A stretch of DNA of 48,403 bases from Planctomycetota bacterium (GTDB taxonomy: Bacteria > Planctomycetota > Planctomycetia > Pirellulales > Pirellulaceae): NCBI GenBank assembly GCA_017303505.1, contig JAFLCP010000049.1, positions 1 to 48,403 of the forward strand, in the 5' to 3' direction. The notes beneath the pieces are model-generated. The model searched no databases. It worked only from the letters and a program-made list of their open reading frames with translations, and was not told the origin of the DNA. A program made the translations under genes and the position numbers. Shown here one piece after another: positions 16,486 to 25,097 of the stretch (position 1 is its first letter; the number at the start of each line of letters is the position of its first letter).

Positions 16486-17901
16486 ATGGCACTTGTGGAC
16501 AAATACATCATGTTAACAGAAGAATATATATCTTTTGATCACATATCGATCGATCAAGATGCGGCTCATTTTGAAGCCACCCTGTATGAGCCTGACGATT
16601 TCATTGAGCCCTCAGAACCCACACCTCTCAACACAACCCAAACACCAAAACCTTCCATCGTCCCAAACACTTCTAAAGACCACACTCAAGAAGATCACGC
16701 ACAAGAAGACCATCCTGTAGAAAATCACGCTTCAGCAGATCGCCCCCTTCGCTCCAAGATCGAAGCTGCTGATGCGACAACTCGCCTGGCAACCCACATG
16801 CGACAACTTTCGCGTGGCCTGAAGCTGGGACGATCCGGCCAAATTCATACCGCTCAACAAACGAATCCCAGCCCCACTCTCCCTCTCACCAACTCTACAG
16901 AAAACCAGAACCCCAACCCTTTAACACCTGGATACATCGAGTCAGGTTGCCCTGGCTTAGAACGCTTACTACCCGGTGGTGGCTATGAACCCGGCTGTTT
17001 GGTGGAATGGTTCCACTCGGGCATTGGCGGAGCAGCTGGAAGCTTAGCCATGCTCTCCGCTATTCCAGCCATGCGCGACGGGAAAGCGTTAGTGATCATC
17101 GATTGGAACCATACGTTCTATCCACCCGCTGCCGCTGCACTGGGCGCAGACCTAAAACGAATCGTCGTCGTCCGCCCCAAATCGCGCGAAGATGGTTGGT
17201 GGAGCTTAGACCAAGCTTTGCGTTGCACTGCCGTAGGCTCAGTCTGGTGCGAACTACCAGATGAAATGGATGACCGCCTCGCGCGCCGCTTGCAACTCGC
17301 TGCTGAAACTGGCGGCACACTTGGAATGCTGATCCGAAACAGCCGCACTCGTAACCAACCTAGCTGGGCCGATGTGCAATGGCAAGTTCGTACCACTTCC
17401 CATCTTCAATTCGCGACATCCTCTAACTCGCACAATACATCCACCTCACACAACGCCCCAACCACACCACACTCCGGACGCTATGTGCAAGTCGACCTCG
17501 TGCGTTGCCGTAGCGGGGCAGGACATGGTGGCTACAAACGACAATCGATATGGCTGGAACTAGGCCACCCCGTACGCCCACCACTCCCACAATCCATCTT
17601 CACTTCACCTCACGAACCCATTCGCTCGTCCGTCAAAACCACTTGGATCCGAGAAGCTACACCACCATTCGCTCCACCTAAATCCACTGATCCGACGTCC
17701 AAGCAAGGACACATGAGGAATGATTCCTATGGCGGCACACACACCAGCTCGTATACTCAGCGCATGGCTGCCCAATTGGCCATGCCAACGCGTACACCAA
17801 CTGCTGCAACAACTGCGAACAACGGCCACTCCAGAACCGGAACCAATTCCCACAACGCACCCCCAACCAGCACAAGCGCCACTCGTGCTGTCAGCGCGTG
17901 A
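16486..17901 (+). CDS. imuA: ImuA-like RecA-fold mutagenesis protein
   Basis: The 471-residue protein has a central RecA-like domain (about residues 140-325) of the ImuA type. Landmarks are SGCPGLERLLPGGGYEPGCL, VEWFHSGIGGAAGS where the lysine-containing P-loop is degenerate, ALVIIDWNHTFYPPAA, and WCELPDEMDDRLARRLQLAAE. ImuA works with ImuB and DnaE2 in damage-induced translesion synthesis. The N-terminal ~130 and C-terminal ~130 residues are low in complexity, rich in Thr, Ser, Pro, His and Asn. The start could be 16486 or the ATG at 16510; neither has a Shine-Dalgarno. Its last 58 codons overlap imuB in another frame. Confidence 0.82.
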   Translation: MALVDKYIMLTEEYISFDHISIDQDAAHFEATLYEPDDFIEPSEPTPLNTTQTPKPSIVPNTSKDHTQEDHAQEDHPVENHASADRPLRSKIEAADATTRLATHMRQLSRGLKLGRSGQIHTAQQTNPSPTLPLTNSTENQNPNPLTPGYIESGCPGLERLLPGGGYEPGCLVEWFHSGIGGAAGSLAMLSAIPAMRDGKALVIIDWNHTFYPPAAAALGADLKRIVVVRPKSREDGWWSLDQALRCTAVGSVWCELPDEMDDRLARRLQLAAETGGTLGMLIRNSRTRNQPSWADVQWQVRTTSHLQFATSSNSHNTSTSHNAPTTPHSGRYVQVDLVRCRSGAGHGGYKRQSIWLELGHPVRPPLPQSIFTSPHEPIRSSVKTTWIREATPPFAPPKSTDPTSKQGHMRNDSYGGTHTSSYTQRMAAQLAMPTRTPTAATTANNGHSRTGTNSHNAPPTSTSATRAVSA

Positions 17902-19459
17902 TTCGCGCCGTGGCCTCATCGTCGCTGCCGCCTGTCGCCTCGCACGCTCGATGGGCATCCGCCCACAAATGTCGCTCAGTGAAGCCATTGGCCTAAGCCA
18001 ACGCGCTACTCGATCCCTACCTCCACACACCTCTCCCACTCCTCACACCTTCGAGCTTCAAATCGTCGAACATGATCCACAAGAAGATTTAGAAAGACTT
18101 TGCCAACTCGCCGAAGAAGCTCAACGCTTTAGCCCCATCGTCGGCCTTGAACCGATCGATACAAAACCCTGGGCAGGTATCGCGATCTTACAACCTCAAG
18201 GACTCATGCTCGACATCCGTGGCTTAGGTCATCTATTTGGTAGCGAAACTCAACTCGCTCAACAACTAAATACTTGGCTCAATAACCACGGATACCAAGC
18301 CATCGTAGCTGTTGCCGATACGATCGGTGCCGCTTGGGGATTAAGCCGCTATGGCTGGCGATCCTATTCGACCAATCCCATCATTCAATCATCAACAGAC
18401 TCCACTCTGCCTGACTACCTAGCCCCATTACCCGTTGAAGCTCTACGCCTATCTTTACCAGCCGCTCAAAAGCTACAACGACTCGGCATCTACACCATCG
18501 GCGAGTTACTTCAACTCCCACGACACAGCTTGGCTTCACGTTTAGGCGATGAAGTCCCCACACGCTTAGCTCAAATCTTAGGTGAGATCCCCGAAACCTT
18601 TCCCGCCTGGCGACCACTCCCTGATTTTTGCTTGGAACAACGACTCGAATACCCCACGGATCGCCAGGATTCCTTGAGCGAATTATTGAAGCAAATGATT
18701 GCGACATTAACTCAGAAACTCAAGCAACAAGGTCAAGGGGCACTTCGAATACAATGCTGCCTACGGGGAATTGAAACTCCACCACGCCTACTACAACTCG
18801 GACTCTTCCGTCCCTCATCCGACCCACAACATATCCACTCACTACTGGCCAGCCAATTGGAACGGCATTGGGAAGAACCTGCTGCCATCGAACACGTCAC
18901 CATGCAAGTGATGTTAGTCGAGCCATTGGTGTGGCAACAAACTCAACTGTTCGAAAGCGATAACGTTAAGCATCGGCAACAACTGGGCCTATTTCTGGAT
19001 TCACTTAGCAGTCGCTTAGGTCGCAACCAAGTACTACAACCTGCGATCGAAGGGGACGCATTGCCCGAAGGTACCGTACTCTATCGCCCTTGGACCGGTC
19101 GTAAAACCTCAGGCGAAAAACAAAGTACTGCCAAAAAAATCATCGCTCGTTGGGAACGACGCAGTCCAGAACCAACGCCCGAAGATCCTTTGCGACGACC
19201 TCTACAACTCTTCGCCAAGCCACACAAGATTCAAGTGACTTCGGTTGTACCAGATGGTGAACCGGCACAATTTGGTTATCAAGGCAAACTGCAGCGTATC
19301 ATCCGCTGCTGGGGTCCAGAACGCATTGAGAGTGGCTGGTGGCGCGGCCCAAGTCAACGTCGCGATTACTACCGCGTCGAAACCGATCAACATCAATGGT
19401 GGTGGCTCTTTCGTCAACTCGATACCAGCGACTGGTTTCTACATGGAAGCTTTGATTGA
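17729..19459 (+). CDS. imuB: ImuB-like Y-family polymerase homologue
   Basis: This protein of about 576 residues is the non-catalytic Y-family polymerase homologue that links DnaE2 to the clamp. ARILSAWLPNWPCQRV at the N-terminus is the ImuB form of the palm, without the metal-binding aspartates of active polymerases. It continues with SARDSRRGLIVAAACRLARSMGIR and a helix-hairpin-helix LQRLGIYTIGELLQLPR, and ends with WWWLFRQLDTSDWFLHG. The ATG at 17729 is chosen because a GAGGA sits about 9 nt before it; 17720 is also possible. Either start lies inside imuA, so about 170 nt are read in two frames. The conserved N-terminus starts within the overlap, so imuB is genuine there. Confidence 0.87.
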   Translation: MAAHTPARILSAWLPNWPCQRVHQLLQQLRTTATPEPEPIPTTHPQPAQAPLVLSARDSRRGLIVAAACRLARSMGIRPQMSLSEAIGLSQRATRSLPPHTSPTPHTFELQIVEHDPQEDLERLCQLAEEAQRFSPIVGLEPIDTKPWAGIAILQPQGLMLDIRGLGHLFGSETQLAQQLNTWLNNHGYQAIVAVADTIGAAWGLSRYGWRSYSTNPIIQSSTDSTLPDYLAPLPVEALRLSLPAAQKLQRLGIYTIGELLQLPRHSLASRLGDEVPTRLAQILGEIPETFPAWRPLPDFCLEQRLEYPTDRQDSLSELLKQMIATLTQKLKQQGQGALRIQCCLRGIETPPRLLQLGLFRPSSDPQHIHSLLASQLERHWEEPAAIEHVTMQVMLVEPLVWQQTQLFESDNVKHRQQLGLFLDSLSSRLGRNQVLQPAIEGDALPEGTVLYRPWTGRKTSGEKQSTAKKIIARWERRSPEPTPEDPLRRPLQLFAKPHKIQVTSVVPDGEPAQFGYQGKLQRIIRCWGPERIESGWWRGPSQRRDYYRVETDQHQWWWLFRQLDTSDWFLHGSFD

Positions 19460-19544
19460 TAACGCAACTCCACAGCAGACATGCTTGATACCCAACACCT
19501 AAACACACGCAGATCGCATGCTCGAACGGAATAGGATGGAACTT

Positions 19545-22500
19545 ATGCAATACACCGAACTGCACTGCAAATCAAATTTTTCCTTCCTAGAAGGAGCTTC
19601 CCATGCCGACGAACTCGTCGAGCGGGCGATCGAATTAGGTTATCGCGGAATTGCCATCACCGACCGCAATACACTAGCGGGAATCGTGCGCGGATATGCG
19701 GTCGCCAAAGAAACGTCATTTCCTTATATCGTAGGTACTGAACTACATCCGCTCGACGGCCCACCCGTCTTAGTTTGGCCCCAAGATCGCGCAGCTTACG
19801 GTCGCCTCTGTCGCTTACTAACCCTGGGCCGCATGCGAGCCACCAAAGGAGAATGCCAACTTACTTGGCAGGATATCGCCGAACATGCCGATGGATGGCA
19901 GGCCGGAATCTGTTTGCGTCAACCCAATCCACTTGAGCCTCTTCCTGAAGATTATCTCGATGATCTTCCGCAACCCACCAACCCCATAACATCCCCCAAT
20001 CCATCTCCCAATAGCCCAAGCAGTTTATCGGATCGCTTATCGATTCTTCCTACCACCACCGAACGCATCTGGCCTCCTGCTCATTTTGATGTCAATCGCG
20101 ACGCCGACTGGCTCCGTTGGTTGGGCGTTTTTAAAGAAATCTTTGGTACCAGTGGCTCGCTGATGTGCGAACTGCAACGCGGTGTCGATGATCGCAGCAA
20201 GATCGAGCGTTTAGTGCAGCTTTCACAAGCCAGCGGTGTCGCTTTATTGGCAGGTGGTGACGTGCAATACCATAGTCCGGAGCGCATGATCTTACATGAC
20301 TGCGTAGCCGCGATCCGCGCTCGCACCACAGTAGACGCTATCCGCCATCAACGTCCTGCTAACGGTCAACATTATCTCCGCCCACTCGATGAAATCCAAC
20401 GTCTCTATCGTTCGATTCCACAAGCCATTGATCGCACTAACGAAGTCGCTGCTCAATGCCAATTCAGCTTAGCCCAACTTCGCTATGAATACCCAGTCGA
20501 ACTTGCACCGGAAGGCTATACGCCGATCGAATATCTAAAATACTTGGCACACAAAGGGGCTGAGAAACGTTATCCCGCAGGAATTCCAGACAAGATCAAA
20601 GATCTGCTGAAACATGAATTGCAGTTGATCGAAGAACTGCATTACGAAGCTTATTTCTTGACCGTCTGGGACTTAGTCCGGTACGCACGGCAACGCGGTA
20701 TCTTATGCCAAGGAAGAGGTTCTGCCGCCAACAGTGTCGTCTGTTTTTGTCTCGGCGTCACTTCGGTCGATCCAGCTCAACTAGATCTATTATTCGAACG
20801 ATTTATCAGCCGCGAACGCAATGAGGCGCCCGATATCGACGTGGACTTTGAACATCAACGCCGCGAAGAAGTCCTGCAATACATCTACGAAAAATACGGT
20901 CGATATCGTGCGGGCATGACCGCGACCGTGATCACCTATCGCACCCGTTCAGCCATTCGCGATAGTGGCAAAGCGTTAGGAATATCACAAGACAAGATCG
21001 ACAATATTGCCAAGACCGTAGACTCGCGAAGCGAAGCAGGTGGCTTACTGGAATGCTGCCGCGAAGCAGGCTTGGAACCCGACTCTCCGCTGGGAAAACG
21101 CTTTCTCTATGTTGTGCAGAATTTGGTCGGCTTTCCGCGCCATTTATCGCAGCATGTTGGTGGCATGGTGATGACCCGTGGTTGGTTGTGCGAACTTTGC
21201 CCAATCGAAAACGCGTCGATGGAAGGGCGAACGGTGATCCAATGGGACAAAGACGATCTAGATGAACTTGGCATATTGAAAGTTGACTGCCTATCTTTGG
21301 GAATGCTCTCGGCGATCCATCGTTCCTTTGATTTATTGCGTCAACATTACGATGTCGATTTGAACTTGGCCACTGTTCCACATGCGGATCGCAAAGTTTA
21401 CGAGATGATCAGTCAAGCCGACACAGTGGGCGTGTTTCAGATTGAAAGCCGCGCGCAAATGAGCATGCTGCCGCGTTTGCGTCCGCAGTGTTATTACGAT
21501 TTAGTGATCGAAGTGGCCATTGTTCGCCCTGGACCTATTCAAGGTCAAATGGTTCATCCCTATTTGAAAGCGAGACAAACGGGCATCCAACCTCAATATC
21601 CCAATGAAGCGATCGCTCAAGTTCTAGCCAAGACGATGGGAGTTCCCATCTTTCAGGAGCAAGCGATGCGGCTCGCCGTTGTCGCAGCCGGTTTTACTCC
21701 AGGCGAAGCAGACCAACTGCGTCGAGCTATGGCAGCTTGGCGCAGGCCTGGTGTCATCGATCGTTTTCGCCAGAAGCTCATTCATGGAATGTTAGCGAAT
21801 GGTTTAACGCAACAATTCGCGGAGAGCGTATTCACTCAGATACGTGGATTCGGTGAATATGGTTTTCCTGAATCGCATGCCGCCAGCTTCGCGTTGCTGG
21901 TTTACGTTTCGTCATGGATCAAGTGCCACTATCCGGCTGTTTTCTGTGCAGCATTGCTCAATAGCCAACCGCTCGGATTTTATGCCCCCGCACAACTGGT
22001 ACAAGATGCACAGAAGCATGGCGTTACGGTTGCGGGAGTGGATGTGAACTACAGCGATTGGGAAAGCACGTTGGAGCCGCTATCAGGTGCCACTCGCAAG
22101 CCGGGCGGACGGCGATTAGAGCGAGACTATCAATTGCGATTGGGCTTACATCAAATCCAAGGGGTTCAAGAAGAGTTGGCACAACGGATTGTGGAACAAC
22201 GGCGTCAAGGTGGACGTTATCAAGATGTCACACAGCTACAACAGCGAACCGGAATAGGGCAGGGGATGTTGACCAAATTGGCTGAAGCGGGAGCTTTGAA
22301 TTCGCTGAGCGGTCATCGGCGTGCAGCGATGTGGCAATCGTTAGCACAAGAAAAGAAGGCTGGTAAGTTGTCGTTATTGGAAGCGATGGGAGCGGATGAA
22401 GATGATGCAATTCCCGAGCCACTCCGTCCGCTGAGTCCGCGCGAGGAGGTATTCACTGACTATCAGACAACAGGGTTGTCGTTGCGTGGCCACCCCATCG

Positions 22501-22850
22501 CTTTTTATCGTAACTTCTTGAATACGAAACGAGTCAAAACTGCGTCACAGTTGGGGACACTTCGGCATGGTCAGTATGTGGCGGTCGCCGGGATGGTTTT
22601 ATTGCGTCAACGTCCTGGAACGGCGAAGGGGATCACGTTTGTTACGTTAGAAGACGAGACGGGCTCGATCAATTTGGTCATCAAGATTGAGATCTGGGAG
22701 CGGTTTTATAAGGTGGCCAAACAATCGAATATGTGGATGGCTCATGGCGTGTTAGAAAATCGCAATGGTGTGATCCATGTTGTGGTGGGACGATTGGAGG
22801 ATATGAGTCAGATCGTACCGCTAGAAAATCCCTCGCGAGATTTTAGGTAA
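19545..22850 (+). CDS. dnaE2: Error-prone DNA polymerase III alpha subunit DnaE2
   Basis: This C-family polymerase of about 1,100 residues matches DnaE2 in length and domain order. An N-terminal PHP domain (YTELHCKSNFSFLEGASH, then ITDRNTLAG) is followed by the polymerase core. The core has GRGSAANSVVCFCLGVT, the catalytic aspartates in APDIDVDFEH, and the QEQAMRLAVVAAGF and GFGEYGFPESHAASFA segments. A helix-hairpin-helix near GIGQGMLTKLAEAGAL and a C-terminal OB domain ending VVGRLEDMS complete it. It copies damaged templates with ImuA and ImuB. The frame opens at 19518, but the ATG at 19545 has AGGA 8 nt upstream and gives the usual N-terminus. Confidence 0.92.
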   Translation: MQYTELHCKSNFSFLEGASHADELVERAIELGYRGIAITDRNTLAGIVRGYAVAKETSFPYIVGTELHPLDGPPVLVWPQDRAAYGRLCRLLTLGRMRATKGECQLTWQDIAEHADGWQAGICLRQPNPLEPLPEDYLDDLPQPTNPITSPNPSPNSPSSLSDRLSILPTTTERIWPPAHFDVNRDADWLRWLGVFKEIFGTSGSLMCELQRGVDDRSKIERLVQLSQASGVALLAGGDVQYHSPERMILHDCVAAIRARTTVDAIRHQRPANGQHYLRPLDEIQRLYRSIPQAIDRTNEVAAQCQFSLAQLRYEYPVELAPEGYTPIEYLKYLAHKGAEKRYPAGIPDKIKDLLKHELQLIEELHYEAYFLTVWDLVRYARQRGILCQGRGSAANSVVCFCLGVTSVDPAQLDLLFERFISRERNEAPDIDVDFEHQRREEVLQYIYEKYGRYRAGMTATVITYRTRSAIRDSGKALGISQDKIDNIAKTVDSRSEAGGLLECCREAGLEPDSPLGKRFLYVVQNLVGFPRHLSQHVGGMVMTRGWLCELCPIENASMEGRTVIQWDKDDLDELGILKVDCLSLGMLSAIHRSFDLLRQHYDVDLNLATVPHADRKVYEMISQADTVGVFQIESRAQMSMLPRLRPQCYYDLVIEVAIVRPGPIQGQMVHPYLKARQTGIQPQYPNEAIAQVLAKTMGVPIFQEQAMRLAVVAAGFTPGEADQLRRAMAAWRRPGVIDRFRQKLIHGMLANGLTQQFAESVFTQIRGFGEYGFPESHAASFALLVYVSSWIKCHYPAVFCAALLNSQPLGFYAPAQLVQDAQKHGVTVAGVDVNYSDWESTLEPLSGATRKPGGRRLERDYQLRLGLHQIQGVQEELAQRIVEQRRQGGRYQDVTQLQQRTGIGQGMLTKLAEAGALNSLSGHRRAAMWQSLAQEKKAGKLSLLEAMGADEDDAIPEPLRPLSPREEVFTDYQTTGLSLRGHPIAFYRNFLNTKRVKTASQLGTLRHGQYVAVAGMVLLRQRPGTAKGITFVTLEDETGSINLVIKIEIWERFYKVAKQSNMWMAHGVLENRNGVIHVVVGRLEDMSQIVPLENPSRDFR

Positions 22851-22892
22851 CATCGCCAACCGTCGTAGCTCCTACCTCGTACCTCGTACTTT

Positions 22893-22941
22893 CTCCTCGT
22901 CCTCGTGCTCGTCCTCGTGCTCGTCCTCGTCATCGTCCTCG
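22893..22941. repeat. Six-base tandem repeat (CTCGTC/CTCGTG units)
   Basis: About eight hexamer units alternate CTCGTC, CTCGTG and one CATCGTC variant. They are flanked on the left by degenerate CTCGTA units. It looks like a simple slippage repeat. Confidence 0.8.
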
Positions 22942-22999
22942 CAATAGAATCAAATGACGTGGAACGCAAACGAATGGACGAACGAAGAAAAAAGAGAAT

Positions 23000-23022
23000 A
23001 AAAAAAAGCGGCATCATGCCGC
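23000..23022 (-). terminator. Rho-independent terminator on the minus strand
   Basis: Read on the minus strand, GCGGCA-TGA-TGCCGC is followed by eight T residues. No minus-strand protein gene lies to the right for it to serve, which suggests that it ends a non-coding transcript. Confidence 0.65.
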
Positions 23023-23171
23023 GTGCACCGGCGGTCCCTGCTGGTGTAACGTCCTGTTAGTCGATGACACAACTCATGAGTGTGCGAAAAAAAGTCTCTC
23101 AAAACTCAACCGATTCGGCTGTGCAGCTGTCCAACCTAACTATCCCTAGCGCTGATCGAAGCGCCTCCCAA
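23000..23171 (-). ncRNA. Candidate structured small RNA, about 170 nt
   Basis: A TTGACA box on the minus strand (plus positions 23204-23209) is followed by a weak -10-like GTTAAA at 23184-23179. The transcript would start near 23171 and end at the terminator at 23022-23000. Within it, GTTAGGTTG can pair with CGACTAAC over 8 bp with one bulge. This encloses CCGAATCGG and CACACTCATGAGTTGTG hairpins. The size and the long closing stem recall 6S RNA, but no family consensus was confirmed. The evidence is structural and positional only. Confidence 0.38.
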
Positions 23172-23203
23172 CCTTTGCTTTAACCCAACTCATCGCCGAA
23201 AGT

Positions 23204-23209
23204 TGTCAA
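23204..23209 (-). promoter_or_regulatory. Minus-strand -35 element for the candidate small RNA
   Basis: A perfect TTGACA on the minus strand has GTTAAA 19 nt downstream as the best -10 candidate. The spacing is long and the -10 weak. Confidence 0.35.
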
Positions 23210-23447
23210 CGCTTGAAAAAAAATTCAAGTTAATCTGAGAACAAATGGAAAGAAGAGAAGAAGAACAACTGTTATCTTGAAAAGCAAAGGCCATCCGTAG
23301 CCCACAGGCCATCCGTGATGTATCTTGAATCATGCTGCTGAATCGAAGTGTGATGGGGGCGATTGTGACAAGCTGGGACGAAAAGTCAAGCATGTTACTG
23401 ACATATTTTCCACATCGGAAATCGTTTCAAAATTGCCTTCAAACTTC

Positions 23448-23476
23448 TTGACAGAGCCAACAAAAACTTTTACGCA
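23448..23476 (+). promoter_or_regulatory. Possible promoter of the glycosyltransferase gene
   Basis: A perfect TTGACA at 23448-23453 is followed after 17 nt by TACGCA at 23471-23476. The -10 element is poor. Confidence 0.25.
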
Positions 23477-23610
23477 AACCGCAAACGGCACTCCTTTTCT
23501 GGAAGCTCAACCAGAGAATACAACACAACAGTTGCTTGGCAACAGCTCGATAAAATCCTCAAGTCATCCATCACTTTTTCTTTGGCTCATCTACATCAAA
23601 ACTCCTTGAA

Positions 23611-23642
23611 ATAGCGACCTGCAGAGATAGCGATCTGCAGAG
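23611..23642. repeat. 16-bp tandem duplication
   Basis: ATAGCGACCTGCAGAG at 23611-23626 is directly followed by the same 16 bases with one change. It lies in the leader of the next gene, 34 nt before its start. Confidence 0.8.
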
Positions 23643-23675
23643 AAATCGCGAAGCGAAGAGAGAGAAATCACAGTT

Positions 23676-24527
23676 ATGCCTTCTTCGGACGCACAACAAC
23701 CGTTTTCCATTCCGGTCCCATCGTCCCACGATGATGCGACACAGACGAACGCTAGCGGGCAATCTCCAACTGTCCAAATGCATCCCGCCGCAAAATGGCT
23801 GGGACAGGATACCGCACGTCGTTTAGGTATTTTTCAATTACCCGAAAACTTTTTGCTCTCGGTGGTGATACCCGTTTACAACGAAGTCAACACCATCGAA
23901 GCCGTTGTCGATCGCGTCCGTAGCTCGGGCCTCCCCATCGAAATTATTTTGGTCGACGATGGTAGTCGTGATGGCACACGCGACAAACTCAAACAACTCG
24001 AAGCAATCCCCAACACGCGTGTCATCTTGCATGAAAAAAATCAAGGCAAAGGGGCTGCCATCAAAACAGGCTTCACGCATGCCACCGGCGACATTGTGGT
24101 AATTCAAGATGCCGATATGGAATACGATCCGCAAGATTTTCGTTACCTGATTCAACCCATCATCGAAGGAGACGCGGACGTCGTTTACGGCACGCGGTAT
24201 GGGCATCAAGATCGTCCCGTTGCCCCCCTCTGGCACTACGCAGTGAACAGAATCATCAGTATTCTTACGAGCATCAAAACGGGTCTTTACTTTTCCGACG
24301 TTGAAACTTGCTATAAACTCTTTCCAAGGAAAATAATTCAGGATCTCGTTCCCAAGTTGCGAGAAAACCGCTTTGGTATAGAAATTGAAGTCACCATTCG
24401 CTTAGCTCGTCAAAAAACACGATTTTACGAACGACATATCCGCTACCATCGACGCTCCTGGGATCAAGGAAAAAAGATCGGCTGGAAGGATGGCGTACGA
24501 GCCTTATGGTGCATTCTGCGTTATTGA
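23676..24527 (+). CDS. Family 2 glycosyltransferase, DPM1-like
   Basis: The 283-residue protein has a variable ~55-residue N-terminus followed by a GT-A domain with SVVIPVYNEVNTIEAVVDRV, ILVDDGSRDGTRDKL, GKGAAIKTGF and the metal-binding DADMEYDP. It ends with FGIEIEVTIRLARQ, typical of soluble dolichyl-phosphate-mannose-synthase-like enzymes with no membrane tail. Such enzymes move a sugar from a nucleotide donor to a polyprenyl phosphate; the sugar cannot be read from sequence. It lies 42 nt upstream of the hemerythrin-like gene and likely begins an operon that also includes the GlmX gene. Confidence 0.87.
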   Translation: MPSSDAQQPFSIPVPSSHDDATQTNASGQSPTVQMHPAAKWLGQDTARRLGIFQLPENFLLSVVIPVYNEVNTIEAVVDRVRSSGLPIEIILVDDGSRDGTRDKLKQLEAIPNTRVILHEKNQGKGAAIKTGFTHATGDIVVIQDADMEYDPQDFRYLIQPIIEGDADVVYGTRYGHQDRPVAPLWHYAVNRIISILTSIKTGLYFSDVETCYKLFPRKIIQDLVPKLRENRFGIEIEVTIRLARQKTRFYERHIRYHRRSWDQGKKIGWKDGVRALWCILRY

Positions 24528-24569
24528 TCATTTCCGCTCGACCAGACAACATGCACAAGCGAGGAAGCC

Positions 24570-25022
24570 ATGGTAACCTGGACAATCAATCGAGCCTTTT
24601 TGCTGGAACTCAAAGACTCCAATCCCGACTACTGGACAACTCATAATCGCCTAGGTGAGTGGTTATCGGAACGGGCTGCCGATCCAACTTCATCCGAACA
24701 ATGCCTTGCTGAAGTTGTCCCCCTGATTCGCCAAGTTCGCGATGAATTGAAACGTCAATTCATGCTGGAAGAAACATACGGCTATCTACAAACGCCCGTC
24801 ATCCACTCGCTTACCTTTTCCACACAAGTTGAGGCTGCCTACAACCAACACAAAACGCTATACTTGTTGGTCAGTGAGATTAACGAAGCCGCAGAACGAG
24901 CAGAGTACCAAGGGAAACTACCCGAGTTGCTCTCGCATTTTGTGAGCGAATTAATCCGGTTGCATGAGCAGTGGAGCGAGCACGAAAAAGTGGAACGATT
25001 GTTGATCTTCGAATCGCGATAA
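24570..25022 (+). CDS. Hemerythrin-like (HHE) domain protein
   Basis: The 150-residue protein is all-helical by composition. It has histidines and acidic residues in the spacing of a hemerythrin-like cation-binding domain: MLEETYGYLQ near residue 65, HKTLYLL near 91, and LHEQWSEHEKVERLLI near 130. Such domains bind a di-iron centre that senses or carries oxygen or nitric oxide, or handles iron stress. The match rests on motif spacing and could be a degenerate version. A GAGGAA lies about 5 nt before the ATG. It is flanked by sugar-metabolism genes in a probable operon, which does not by itself explain the role. Confidence 0.6.
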   Translation: MVTWTINRAFLLELKDSNPDYWTTHNRLGEWLSERAADPTSSEQCLAEVVPLIRQVRDELKRQFMLEETYGYLQTPVIHSLTFSTQVEAAYNQHKTLYLLVSEINEAAERAEYQGKLPELLSHFVSELIRLHEQWSEHEKVERLLIFESR

Positions 25023-25097
25023 TCAACTGTGCTTGACGCAGCACATGTAAACATGCTTCGTTGGTAGGAAACCCAAACGGATCGCAGGAACTCAAAC

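Larger units (their letters stand above)
22851..23675. other. Intergenic region downstream of dnaE2, 825 bp
   Basis: No protein-coding frame is convincing here. The region contains a six-base tandem repeat near 22893-22941, a minus-strand terminator at 23000-23022 and a possible structured RNA reading left from about 23171. It also has a 10-bp palindrome ACTCATGAGT at 23072-23081 and a duplicated GGCCATCCGT near 23288 and 23307. A 16-bp tandem duplication lies just before the glycosyltransferase. Confidence 0.55.
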
